A DNA stretch of 37,605 nucleotides, taken from an uncultured Bacilli bacterium (GTDB lineage: Bacteria; Bacillota_I; Bacilli_A; RF39; UBA660). The notes below the pieces were generated by a model, which had not been told where the DNA came from, did no database searches, and saw only the letters and a list, made by a program, of their open reading frames with translations. Made by a program: the position numbers and the translations under genes. Where the stretch lies: the NCBI GenBank assembly GCA_947623825.1, contig CANQHQ010000010.1:1-37605 (forward strand), written 5' to 3'. Positions 24,712-32,520 of the stretch are shown here, one piece after another (the first letter of the stretch is position 1; the number at the start of each line of letters is the position of its first letter).

Positions 24712-27267
24712 TTATCCCAGCCTTCTTATATAACTTGGATTTCCCACAGAATTTTCTACAATTCCTGTTTTCTTACTCCATGCGTGTACTCTCGTTCCGT
24801 TCCCTGCATAAATTGCCACATGGTAAATTCCTTCCTCATTACTGTAGAATAACAAATCTCCTGGTTTTGCTTCTTCAAGACTTGCTACTGGCGTTCCGTA
24901 ATTTACTTGTGCCCTTGAATTATGTGGTAATATGATACCAAATAAGTCTTTTACTAGAGTCATTACAAATCCAGAACAATCTGCACCATCGGTAAGACTG
25001 CTTCCACCCCATACATAAGGATTTCCTACATATTTTCTAGCCCAATCAACAAGGAGTTGCCCATCAAAGGTACTATAAGTCTGTCCTGGTGGAATTTGTG
25101 AGCCTGTAGCTGGACCTCCTATGCTTTGATCACCTTCATAAGTTTCTCCACATATTAAATCTGCTTGGTCTTCGTTCTCGCTATCTATCATGGCTGTTAC
25201 CGCTACCCCAGGCGAATAGAAGTAATTCAATATTTCTTTGTATGAGTATCCTTCGTCGGCCATATTATTGGCAGCAAGTTGGCTCATACCACGAGCATGT
25301 CCACCACCTGGAACAAACCATCGTTTCCATTTGGCTGGCACACTTACTACATGTTGTTCGCCATTTGGTAACTTCGTATAGGTAACGGAACAAGTATTTC
25401 CTGTACAAAGAGAATCTTGACAATCCTTATCTCTATAGCAGTACGAATCATATTGTGAGGAAAATATTTTTCCACCATAAGTCAAAATCAATCCTCTCGT
25501 TTGGTTCGCTGCATCTTGTGCAACGGAACCTGGATTTTTACTGAATGTTTGCGCACTTTGACTATTTTTTATTGATTTTTGACAAAAATTTGTGCTTTGT
25601 AATAAGTAGGTTCTAGCGGCAATGGCTTGTGCTTTGGCTGATTCAATACTACCATTGGAACCTTGATATGGATTTTCGTGTTGTACTACTCCCGCGATAT
25701 ACGTTTCAAGGTCGTAAGTTCCTGCGCCTTCTCCTGTCACAGTAACTCCATTTTCACAACTTGCTTCTAGAGTTTCGTCGGCACATACATTGGCTCCATA
25801 TCCACCGTTACAAGTGGCACTAGGACCCATTAATGTATATAAGTCGTATATCCTGTCTATTAAAGCAACAGCTTGCTTATATCTCTCGTCCCCCTCTTGG
25901 GCATAATCGTCACCTGTATTTAAATAGTCTGGATAATATTGTTCTACGAAAGAATCTAATAAATTCCAGAAATAGATTCCTTCTTCCATGTGTTCCCAAT
26001 CACCAATTTCTACCTGGGCAAAATCTGTATTGCTTTCTGGCGCTTTTAGTTTTTCACAATATCTTTCTTCTATGCCGTCATCATTTCTATCTTCAAATGT
26101 TGCGGCAGGAAGGTAATAATAATACTCATAATTTTTTTCTCGATTGGCTTTCTTTCTTAGAAAGTCAAAAAAAGAATCTTCGATATCATTTCGTGCTACT
26201 AGCCTTTTGGATGAACTATCTCGTACAGGAATACTTCCAAGAGTCGTTTGGACCCAATCAGGCCATGATAAATCCAAACATTCTTTGGCTTTTTCTTCGT
26301 CTTCCACTAAAATCACATGGGACTCATCAGTATCGGAACATTGATCGTGATAAATGGCCTGAAACTCTGTTTCACATTCAGTTTTATTTTTGACTAACCC
26401 ATATTTTTTTCTTTTAATTTGCATATTTGCCAATAAGTCAATGTACTTTTCCATCTTTTTGTATTCTTCGGCTGAAATCGATTCTCCACCTGTTTCACAA
26501 GATTCTGGATCTTCACATTCTAGTTCACCCTCATTAATTTCCATATCGGAAGATTTATTTACCGTTAATGTTGCGTGAATTAGGTTAGTATCGATACAAA
26601 CCCCATATTTTTGATAAATTGTATCTTGAGACTCTTTTAGTTTTTTATAGTAGTCTTCCTCTGCTTTGTCATCTTCTGCGTAGCCAATTTTTTCGAAAAT
26701 GTTATTAAAAAAGTTGATAACTGCGGTTGCTGGTAGGGTCACAATAGAGGCAATAATAATGATTAAGAAAAGAAGGCAGGCGCATCCACAGCCTGGAACT
26801 GTAGCGATAGAGATTAAAAGATTTTTGCTGACAGAATTGGAACTCTCACCCTGCTCCTCTCCTTTGGAGTCTGATTTTCCAGAGGAATCTCCTTTCTCGC
26901 CGCTAGAGGATGCATTAGCATTGTTTGCTTTATTCGCCGCATCCTCTAGTCCTTCCTTTTTTAATCCTTCTTTGGCCAATCCTTCTTTCGGCAAATCTCC
27001 AGAGGAGGCATCAATGGCTGCATCTGCTATATCAAAACCTCCACTTTTGTTCATTTGCGTTGTGGCCTTTTTTGTTAATGGATTACTATTAATTGCTTTT
27101 CCTGCGGCATTTTCAATAGCTTGTCCTGCTTTTGTATTACTAGCTATATCGTAGACTTTATTTCCGAGGGGACCTCCAAAATGGGTCGCTGCTACTTTCC
27201 CAGCAGTATGTGCCGCTCTTCTTCCGGCCTCATTCTCTTCCGCTTTCTTTGCTTCTTCCTCGTCCAT
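24712..27267 (-). CDS. Bifunctional cell-wall hydrolase: SpoIID-like transglycosylase plus NlpC/P60
   Basis: An 851-aa protein in the place of VirB1/CwlT. An Ala/Gly/Lys-rich cytoplasmic start contains the repeat KEGLAKEGLKKEGL. A transmembrane segment (about 150-180) carries a Cys cluster (PGCGCACLLF). A long extracellular region of unknown fold (about 190-500) follows. A SpoIID/LytB domain (about 500-695) has candidate catalytic Glu in YIAGVVQHEN and the HARGMSQ motif, with a Cys-rich insert (CYRDKDCQDSLCTGNTC). An NlpC/P60 domain (about 736-851) has catalytic Cys in GADCSGF, His in YHVAIY and His in RVHAW. It would cut glycan strands and stem peptides so the channel can cross the wall. Conjugative CwlT-type proteins usually pair a lysozyme-like domain with NlpC/P60; here SpoIID replaces the lysozyme part. 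Confidence 0.9.
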   Translation of the reverse strand: MDEEEAKKAEENEAGRRAAHTAGKVAATHFGGPLGNKVYDIASNTKAGQAIENAAGKAINSNPLTKKATTQMNKSGGFDIADAAIDASSGDLPKEGLAKEGLKKEGLEDAANKANNANASSSGEKGDSSGKSDSKGEEQGESSNSVSKNLLISIATVPGCGCACLLFLIIIIASIVTLPATAVINFFNNIFEKIGYAEDDKAEEDYYKKLKESQDTIYQKYGVCIDTNLIHATLTVNKSSDMEINEGELECEDPESCETGGESISAEEYKKMEKYIDLLANMQIKRKKYGLVKNKTECETEFQAIYHDQCSDTDESHVILVEDEEKAKECLDLSWPDWVQTTLGSIPVRDSSSKRLVARNDIEDSFFDFLRKKANREKNYEYYYYLPAATFEDRNDDGIEERYCEKLKAPESNTDFAQVEIGDWEHMEEGIYFWNLLDSFVEQYYPDYLNTGDDYAQEGDERYKQAVALIDRIYDLYTLMGPSATCNGGYGANVCADETLEASCENGVTVTGEGAGTYDLETYIAGVVQHENPYQGSNGSIESAKAQAIAARTYLLQSTNFCQKSIKNSQSAQTFSKNPGSVAQDAANQTRGLILTYGGKIFSSQYDSYCYRDKDCQDSLCTGNTCSVTYTKLPNGEQHVVSVPAKWKRWFVPGGGHARGMSQLAANNMADEGYSYKEILNYFYSPGVAVTAMIDSENEDQADLICGETYEGDQSIGGPATGSQIPPGQTYSTFDGQLLVDWARKYVGNPYVWGGSSLTDGADCSGFVMTLVKDLFGIILPHNSRAQVNYGTPVASLEEAKPGDLLFYSNEEGIYHVAIYAGNGTRVHAWSKKTGIVENSVGNPSYIRRLG

Positions 27268-27297
27268 ATTGTCACCTACCTTTTACTACTATCTGTA

Positions 27298-29085
27298 TTA
27301 TAGTCCTCCGCCGCTACCGAAGGATTCTAGTTCTTCTGGTGTTAATGTTACATTAATTTGCATCCGTCTACTTCCACATACAAATAATGCTTCTCCTTGA
27401 GAATAACGTTTAATTCCTTCTTTTTCATTTTCATTTAGATCGATTAATCTTGCCAAGTCATCTACGGCTTGTTTCTTAAGTCCCATTACTAGATAATACG
27501 ATGCATTATCAAAAATTGCTTTTCCTTGTGTTATTACGGCTGGAGTGGCAAAATCACTCGGTTGTTGCGTAATGATAATGGAACCAGTATTGTATTTACG
27601 AGCTCTTCTTTGTACTTGTGCTAAGAAATCCGCACCAAGGGAGTTCTGATCTGATAAAAGAACGTGTGCCTCATCTACCATCAAAGCAGTATTTATTTCC
27701 TTATTGAGGCATAATCCCCAAGCATATTTTAATACATTAAAGAATAGAGCATTTCGAATATTGTCAGCCGAATTCATTAATTCTTTTATATTAAATACAA
27801 TAAAATCCGTATCCGACGTTACCGTAGTGTGACCATCAAAATAATATTTTAATTCTTGCGTAAGTGGTCTAATTTTTAATTCCAATTTTTCCATGATGGT
27901 TCGTTCTTGTGTTTTGTCAGTCATAGATAAAAGACGGCCTTTAATCGTTTGATATACATCTGAAAAAGTTGGATAATCCGCTGCTTTATAGTTATAAAAA
28001 TTACTATTAAAGTCAATTCCAAATCGTCGGTAAGTGTCTTGTACTACTTCACTAAACATCGTTAAAACATCTTCTTCAATCGACGGATCATAATATTTCA
28101 TGAACCCCTTTAAGAATTGAAGAGTACGCGTGAGCACCGTATAGCCTAGTCCTTCTTTAATTTCCTCTTCATCTGCATCTACAACAACTTGAAGTGGATT
28201 GACCATACCATATTCTCCACCTTTACCCAAATCAATGCTTTCTCCGCCATAGGCTTTGGTCATTTCGTATAATTCATTTTCTGGGTCGATTGCTACAATT
28301 TGGTATCCATTTCTGATATGACTACGAAGCATTAATTTCGCTGCTGTCGATTTACCAGAACCAGAAGTTCCTAAGATAATTAGGTTCGCATTATTTCGAT
28401 TATTTTCTTTTTTTGTTTGATAAGAAAATTGATTAAAAAGAATGACTCCTCCTGAAAAATCTACTCCTAGTAAAGTTGAGAGTCCTTCATCTTTAATGCT
28501 ATCAAAGATGAACGGATACATCGCTGCCAGTGTCGGTGTAGGAATCGGAGTTCCAATTCTTTGTTCAATATCCTGTGATGGAAAAATAGGAACAATCGAT
28601 TTTAAAACTTTTTCTTGTTCAAATCTTAAGGAAACACCTTTCATTTCCATTGCATCTAGATAGTTTTTTATGTTTACTTTTTTCATTTCTAGTTCTTCTT
28701 TACTATCCGCCATTACCATAATGTGCATCTGAAAGTCAAAAATCTTTGACTGAGAACTAGCAAGCATCGTTACAAATGACTCTAAAGATTCATAGTCAAG
28801 ACGAATTCTTTCTTTTATTGTTTGATCTTTTTCTTCCACATATCTTGTCTTTAAATCTGCAATCTGCTTATTCAACATTTTTGATACTGTCGAAAAAGGC
28901 ATAGGAATATGTTTTGCGACAATTTTAATTCCTGACATACTTGTTAAAGATGCCAAAAATCCAGGATAGACACTTTTTGGATAAGATACTACAGTGATAA
29001 TCGTGGCATATCTATCACTAATTGTAAAATCACTTAAACCAAAATGAATTCCTTTTGGTGCAATTTCTGAACGAAATCCTATCAT
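27298..29085 (-). CDS. virB4: VirB4-type secretion ATPase (catalytic part)
   Basis: A 595-aa ATPase that powers assembly of and transport through type IV systems. Walker A is GTSGSGKST (239-247), followed by KLMLRSHIRNGYQIVAIDPE. Walker B is ALMVDEAHVLL (about 467-477). The motif IIITQQPSDF is the usual Gln-rich sensor region. The protein starts part-way through the normal VirB4 architecture; the missing N-terminal domain is encoded by the preceding gene, whose TGA overlaps this ATG (ATGA, 29082-29085), so translation is coupled. The C-terminus is Gly-rich (GSGGGL). It resembles the TrsE/ConE/TraE ATPases of Gram-positive plasmids and ICEs and of mycoplasma ICEs. No catalytic residue appears lost. 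Confidence 0.92.
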   Translation of the reverse strand: MIGFRSEIAPKGIHFGLSDFTISDRYATIITVVSYPKSVYPGFLASLTSMSGIKIVAKHIPMPFSTVSKMLNKQIADLKTRYVEEKDQTIKERIRLDYESLESFVTMLASSQSKIFDFQMHIMVMADSKEELEMKKVNIKNYLDAMEMKGVSLRFEQEKVLKSIVPIFPSQDIEQRIGTPIPTPTLAAMYPFIFDSIKDEGLSTLLGVDFSGGVILFNQFSYQTKKENNRNNANLIILGTSGSGKSTAAKLMLRSHIRNGYQIVAIDPENELYEMTKAYGGESIDLGKGGEYGMVNPLQVVVDADEEEIKEGLGYTVLTRTLQFLKGFMKYYDPSIEEDVLTMFSEVVQDTYRRFGIDFNSNFYNYKAADYPTFSDVYQTIKGRLLSMTDKTQERTIMEKLELKIRPLTQELKYYFDGHTTVTSDTDFIVFNIKELMNSADNIRNALFFNVLKYAWGLCLNKEINTALMVDEAHVLLSDQNSLGADFLAQVQRRARKYNTGSIIITQQPSDFATPAVITQGKAIFDNASYYLVMGLKKQAVDDLARLIDLNENEKEGIKRYSQGEALFVCGSRRMQINVTLTPEELESFGSGGGL

Positions 29086-29633
29086 AAATTCACCGTCCCA
29101 AAGTTAAAACTTTTTCCACCATTTAAGAAATTATCAAGAATAATTCTTAAATCTTCATTACTAGTCTGTCTGGCACTCAAACCTGCCTGCGCAAGTCCAC
29201 TAATTAACAATCGTACCTTCTTTTGTAGCATCTCCATATTTTTTTCTTTAAATAAAATATAGTATTCTGTATCCACTACATTATTGTTCATAAAACTGTT
29301 CCCTTTTTGTAAGTCTTGCATGATTAGTTTACGAATGGCAGGGTTTGTTTGATTTTGATATTGTAATTGTAATCGTGATAAATACATAGAAATATCTACC
29401 GGTCGATCTGCAACGATTAACCAAAATTCAAAATCAATCATGTTATAGAAATTTTTTAAGGCAACTAAGATATTTGATTGTGACATTTCATCTAGAATGA
29501 AGATATTTCTTGGTGTAATTTTTACTCCTCCTACTTTTGTTTGATCTGGTAGAATAATTGTTCCGTTTGAAATGGACTGAATATTAATCCAATTTTCTGT
29601 CCACTGTTGTCCATTGTTGTTCATCGCGTACAC
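29082..29633 (-). CDS. Detached VirB4 N-terminal domain (TrsD-like)
   Basis: A 183-aa soluble protein. The block INIQSISNGTIILPDQTKVG ... VKITPRNIFILDEMSQSNI followed by FWLIVADRPVDISMYLSRLQ matches the start of Gram-positive VirB4 ATPases, where a beta-rich domain precedes the motor. Here it is a separate gene whose stop overlaps the start of the VirB4 motor gene by 4 nt. It also overlaps the 3' end of the PrgI-like gene by about 50 nt. The GTG at 29633 has an AAAGG site 5 nt upstream; an ATG at 29624 is the alternative. A split of this kind resembles the TrsD/TrsE pair of staphylococcal conjugative plasmids. It probably acts in complex with the motor at the inner face of the membrane. Confidence 0.75.
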   Translation of the reverse strand: MYAMNNNGQQWTENWINIQSISNGTIILPDQTKVGGVKITPRNIFILDEMSQSNILVALKNFYNMIDFEFWLIVADRPVDISMYLSRLQLQYQNQTNPAIRKLIMQDLQKGNSFMNNNVVDTEYYILFKEKNMEMLQKKVRLLISGLAQAGLSARQTSNEDLRIILDNFLNGGKSFNFGTVNL

Positions 29634-29922
29634 ACCAACCTTTCCATATATATTTTCTACGATTTGAAAAAAATCCGTATATTTCTAGCAATAATTGTAG
29701 GACATTGTGATAATAGGCAACGGGGGCAACTAATAAAGCTGCTATCAAACCTGGGATGATAGCGACAATGGCTGCCCACGTTTCTTGCATTGGCATAAAC
29801 ATAATCATTAATAACGTCATTCCGACTCCAATACCAAAGATTACCAAATCTACTGGACGAAATAGTCCAAAAATATACTGTCCTCTTTTTGCATTTGCAG
29901 GGATTAGATACATTTTTTTCAC
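29584..29922 (-). CDS. PrgI/VirB3-like membrane protein
   Basis: A 112-aa protein with the PrgI-family plan. A short N-terminus (IPANAKRGQYIFGLFRPVDL) is followed by two adjacent transmembrane helices (about 27-48: VIFGIGVGMTLLMIMFM, and about 51-72: AAIVAIIPGLIAALLVAPVA) and a short tail with RRKYIWKGWC. VirB3-like proteins sit beside VirB4 at the base of the channel. It lies 12 nt after the VirB6-like gene and overlaps the next gene by about 50 nt in another frame, so the two are translated from a shared stretch. The gene order pilin, VirB6, PrgI, VirB4 supports the call. Confidence 0.8.
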   Translation of the reverse strand: MKKMYLIPANAKRGQYIFGLFRPVDLVIFGIGVGMTLLMIMFMPMQETWAAIVAIIPGLIAALLVAPVAYYHNVLQLLLEIYGFFSNRRKYIWKGWCVRDEQQWTTVDRKLD

Positions 29923-29933
29923 ACTCCTTCGGA

Positions 29934-31919
29934 TTATTTATTTGATTTATTAAGTGCAGCGGCTTTTTGTAAATCTGCATTAACATTACGAATAGTTTGT
30001 TCTTGAGTATTAATTTTAGATTGCATGTCGTCGATTCCACGTTGATTATCATTGATAGACGCTTGCACCTGACCAATAGCGGATTTGATGGATCCTAAAT
30101 CATCCGGGTTAATTCCTATTGGATTCCGTGAATCTTGTGGATATGCATTGAGGGCGTTCTCAACTTCCTGGTGGGAATTCTCCCATTTGGCATCATGGCA
30201 GTCTGAGCGCTCATTATAGTCAGCTGCACCTGTTTTTATTACATCGTTGTAATATTTTTCTACCTCTTCCCTTGTCCAATCATGTCCAGCCCAGTTAAAT
30301 CCTTTACCAGCTACATCCGCATTTCTCTTGTCGACAAAATCTTTCGTGCTACCTATATATTGGTTACCATCAGGCGTTGTTATTGTTGACTGTGAATAAG
30401 GATTTTTAGGAGCTTCCTCGGTACATAACTTGTTGTGATTTGACAAGGTACTTTCTAGTTGTTTTCTTCTTGATTGGGCTACATTCGCACTTGCTAACCG
30501 TTCTTTCTGTTCTTTAAGTTCTTTTTCCATATCTTCTTTTTGCTTTGTTAGTTCAATTTCATCATTTGTACCGGTAAACATTGTTTTGGCAAAGTTTGCT
30601 AATTTGTCTTTTCCGGTAATTCCCAATGCTCTTTCGTTTGCTTGTTGTTTCAAATTATTTCCAAGGGCGGCGAAAGCCTTAGTTGGACTACCTGTAGCTC
30701 CTGCTCCTGCAAGAGTGGCCCCACCGGCTCGAATGGCACTGGCGGCTGCAGAACCAAAATTACTAAGGAAACCTGCATTTTTATCCCTATTTTTATAAGA
30801 AGCGATTCCTGCTCCCACACCTCCTGCTACAGCAGCAGTACCGGTAAGTAATCCAGCAAGTCCACTACCAAATTCACTATCCTTCAAACCTAAAGCCTTT
30901 TTTATAAATTTTGGTGCTTGGAAGGCAAAGATTAGCAATCCAATAATCAAGAAGATTAGTCCAAGTCCCCAACTATCCTTTAGTAACTGGGCTCCATCCC
31001 CTAATAATGAAAATGAGCCAGGAGTAAAATATGACATTATTTTTCTAATCAATAATAAGACAAAGTATAAAACGCCAAAGTGAATGAACAAATCAATATA
31101 GGTACGAATGAACAAACTTATATACTGACTCGTTCTTCCACCTGATCGTGTTGACTTTGGATCAAGACAACTAATAATTGGTACTGGTGCAAGCAGTCTT
31201 AGCACAAATAGTTTAAAAGTCCTTACTCCTACTTGTATTCCTATGATTATTTCAAGAGTTAAGATAGCACCAATACTTCCAATTCCACTCAATATATCAA
31301 ATGTATATGCGTACCTATCTTTATCCACCCCGTCACCTGTACCACATGGCATTTCCATCTTTACATCTATGGTATCCATAACTGTTTTCGCTTCCGTATC
31401 TGCGTAATCTGCTGGTACTGAGCAATCGGAATCTTTATAAATAAAGACACTCATGAGTACCTCTGCAGATTGTGCCCATACATTCACACCGGTCTCGGTT
31501 GCATCCGTCAGAGATGCATTATCTAAAATGATGTTTCCAACGGTATTTACTATTGGTTGTTGGATTCTCGATAGAAGAGGAAATACATAGTTAGGAACCA
31601 TAATCAATAATATTAATACTAGTACTACTCTCTGTACCATTTTTCCTAATCCTATTTCTTTATCTGTAATTTTATCCGGATTAGCAAAATACGTAATTAA
31701 GGAAAAAGTCACTTTAAAGAGCATAATGATTCCAATAATTCCCCATGCACGGGTTTGAATTCCTTCATACACTTCTGTAAAAGTGCTACTATTATCCATT
31801 CCCGCAACTACAAAAATAATCTGTAGTACTGTTGTTAATAATCCGTATATAACAGCAAAAAAGTATCCCAAAATTTGGCGAACAAAAGTAAATAGCATAT
31901 TTCTTGGTAAATGAATCAT
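29934..31919 (-). CDS. virB6: VirB6/TrbL-like channel protein with long soluble tail
   Basis: A 661-aa protein. The first 370 residues hold about seven transmembrane helices in the order typical of TrbL/VirB6-like proteins (ILGYFFAVIYGLLTTVLQII; WGIIGIIMLFKVTFSLITYF; VVLVLILLIMVPNYVFPLL; LGLIFLIIGLLIFAFQAPKF), with an extracellular loop carrying two cysteines (DSDCSVP, MPCGTG). A Gly/Ala-rich stretch (about 385-430) follows, then a coiled coil, a Trp/Tyr-containing segment (GFNWAGHDWTREEVEKYY) and a second coiled coil. It resembles the large membrane proteins of mycoplasma ICEs. The ATG at 31919 is chosen; the GGAGG site overlaps the stop codon of the pilin gene, giving coupled translation. 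The function of the tail is unknown. Confidence 0.83.
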   Translation of the reverse strand: MIHLPRNMLFTFVRQILGYFFAVIYGLLTTVLQIIFVVAGMDNSSTFTEVYEGIQTRAWGIIGIIMLFKVTFSLITYFANPDKITDKEIGLGKMVQRVVLVLILLIMVPNYVFPLLSRIQQPIVNTVGNIILDNASLTDATETGVNVWAQSAEVLMSVFIYKDSDCSVPADYADTEAKTVMDTIDVKMEMPCGTGDGVDKDRYAYTFDILSGIGSIGAILTLEIIIGIQVGVRTFKLFVLRLLAPVPIISCLDPKSTRSGGRTSQYISLFIRTYIDLFIHFGVLYFVLLLIRKIMSYFTPGSFSLLGDGAQLLKDSWGLGLIFLIIGLLIFAFQAPKFIKKALGLKDSEFGSGLAGLLTGTAAVAGGVGAGIASYKNRDKNAGFLSNFGSAAASAIRAGGATLAGAGATGSPTKAFAALGNNLKQQANERALGITGKDKLANFAKTMFTGTNDEIELTKQKEDMEKELKEQKERLASANVAQSRRKQLESTLSNHNKLCTEEAPKNPYSQSTITTPDGNQYIGSTKDFVDKRNADVAGKGFNWAGHDWTREEVEKYYNDVIKTGAADYNERSDCHDAKWENSHQEVENALNAYPQDSRNPIGINPDDLGSIKSAIGQVQASINDNQRGIDDMQSKINTQEQTIRNVNADLQKAAALNKSNK

Positions 31920-31927
31920 AACGCTTA

Positions 31928-32413
31928 CTACCTCCAAATACTCTTAATTATATACCCGACGCCACAAATTGAAATATCTTGCCCTGTTGCGTCTGATAAT
32001 CTATCTAAAATAGCATTTAAAATCATTGGTGTAAAAATAATAACAACTAAAAGAATCGCTCTTTTTGCAAACCTAGAAACCGCTTTGTTTAAAGCTTCTT
32101 TATCGTTGGAAAGAATGGGAGTTGCAAAATCAATACAACCGAAGACAATTAAGGCAATCGGAGCTGCAATTGCTATCCAACTATAAATCTTTTTTAATTC
32201 GCTTACTAAACTTGGATCCAGATATTTACATCTGAGATCACCAGTTTGAAGGAGTGAAACAGTTGATTTGTTCTGTTTTGTCTCCATTAACTGACTAGTT
32301 ACGCTCGAAATTGAGGTCCCTACGGAAGCCTCTTTTGCGTAGACTGTGTTCATTCCTATCAAAATGGTTAGACAGATTGTTAGAAATGCTCCTATTATCG
32401 CTTTTTTGTTCAT
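31928..32413 (-). CDS. virB2: VirB2/TrbC-like pilin
   Basis: A 161-aa exported protein. The signal peptide (MNKKAIIGAFLTICLTILIG, cleavage likely after VYA) is followed by a linker and two hydrophobic helices (SWIAIAAPIALIVFGCIDFA; AILLVVIIFTPMILNAILDR). This is the layout of VirB2/TrbC pilins and of the small pilin-like proteins of mycoplasma ICEs. Three cysteines lie in or near the mature helices (DLRCKY, FGCIDF, ISICGV). The ATG at 32413 is preferred over the start seven codons upstream because AGGGAG then lies 8 nt before it. It is the first gene of the secretion operon, directly behind the extended -10 promoter. Confidence 0.8.
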   Translation of the reverse strand: MNKKAIIGAFLTICLTILIGMNTVYAKEASVGTSISSVTSQLMETKQNKSTVSLLQTGDLRCKYLDPSLVSELKKIYSWIAIAAPIALIVFGCIDFATPILSNDKEALNKAVSRFAKRAILLVVIIFTPMILNAILDRLSDATGQDISICGVGYIIKSIWR

Positions 32414-32442
32414 ATCAGCAACTCCCTTATACATTTTTTTAT

Positions 32443-32451
32443 ATTATATCA
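32443..32451 (-). promoter_or_regulatory. Extended -10 promoter of the type IV secretion operon
   Basis: TGA-TATAAT on the minus strand, 30 nt before the pilin start and just after the terminator of the upstream ATPase gene. No matching -35 box is present at 17 nt. It is the only candidate promoter seen for the eight genes. Confidence 0.6.
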
Positions 32452-32466
32452 GAATAATTGTAACAC

Positions 32467-32501
32467 AAAAAAAAAATAATAGAAACAGGAATTCTATTAT
32501 T
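32467..32501 (-). terminator. Terminator of the P-type ATPase gene
   Basis: AATAATAGAA-(about 6 nt)-TTCTATTATT stem followed by at least eight T on the minus strand. It separates the ATPase gene from the secretion operon. Confidence 0.8.
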
Positions 32502-32520
32502 TTTCCAATTTGTTACATAA

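Noticed and set aside
25833-26393. 186-codon plus-strand frame inside the wall hydrolase gene
   Set aside because: Antisense to a well-supported reading frame, with no ribosome site and no recognisable domain.
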